From an uncultured Ktedonobacteraceae bacterium (GTDB lineage: Bacteria > Chloroflexota > Ktedonobacteria > Ktedonobacterales > Ktedonobacteraceae), in assembly GCA_955652655.1 (NCBI GenBank), contig CATPCK010000242.1:1-5403 (forward strand): DNA of 5,403 nucleotides, read 5' to 3'. Numbering within the stretch: position 1 is the first letter of the stretch; each line of letters begins with the position of its first letter. Under the pieces are notes generated by a model. The model made no database searches. It was not told where the DNA came from and saw only the letters and a program-made list of their open reading frames with translations. A program made the translations under genes and the position numbers. Shown here one piece after another: positions 5,368-5,403 of this stretch.

Positions 5368-5403
5368 GTGACGAAATTTGGACACGCTACTCACTTTTAT
5401 GCT

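Overview
The window looks like chromosomal DNA from a large-genome, soil-type bacterium. The best guess is Chloroflexota, class Ktedonobacteria. This rests on the recognisable pentapeptide-linker-TIR protein architecture, a multi-membrane-segment protein beside it, and a GGGCGACC-type interspersed hairpin that I associate with Chloroflexi genomes. That assignment is inference from memory, not a marker-gene result. All five genes have clear bacterial signals. Shine-Dalgarno sites precede the four genes whose starts lie inside the window.

The left half (about 1-2791, + strand) carries two genes in the same orientation. The first enters from outside the window, so only its 3' part is visible: a charged E/Q/R-rich helix followed by about six membrane segments. 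An ATG/GTG search would start it at 245, but the frame is open from base 2. After a 90-base gap with no convincing terminator or promoter comes a 622-residue protein. It has a disordered N-terminus, 64 consecutive in-register pentapeptides (a predicted 16-coil beta-helix), a conserved linker and a C-terminal TIR domain with the expected NADase glutamate. The repeat array contains a recent-looking internal duplication with a 405-base offset. The pair is a plausible, unproven signalling or defence module.

The right half (2811-5356, - strand) is a compact three-gene metabolic operon transcribed toward the TIR gene: an SDR dehydrogenase, then an RraA-family aldolase-like protein, then a CtBP-type D-2-hydroxyacid dehydrogenase. 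The SDR stop codon is part of the Shine-Dalgarno site of the RraA gene, so those two are probably translationally coupled. The third gene follows after 86 bases that hold a GC-rich hairpin repeat. Its real start is an ATG at 3803, directly behind a perfect AAGGAGG, not the more upstream TTG at 3827. Together the enzymes suggest oxidation of a hydroxy or sugar acid, aldol cleavage or decarboxylation of a 2-oxo acid, and reduction or oxidation of a 2-oxo/2-hydroxy acid. The actual substrate cannot be read from the sequence.

The two halves converge at 2792-2810 with only 19 bases between stop codons and no visible terminator. The left half is visibly poorer in G+C: hand counts give 26/60 at 361-420 and 27/60 at 1921-1980, against 40/60 at 3301-3360. 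The left module may therefore have a separate origin. No tRNA, rRNA, CRISPR array, transposase or integrase is visible, and no gene-free stretch exceeds 300 bases.
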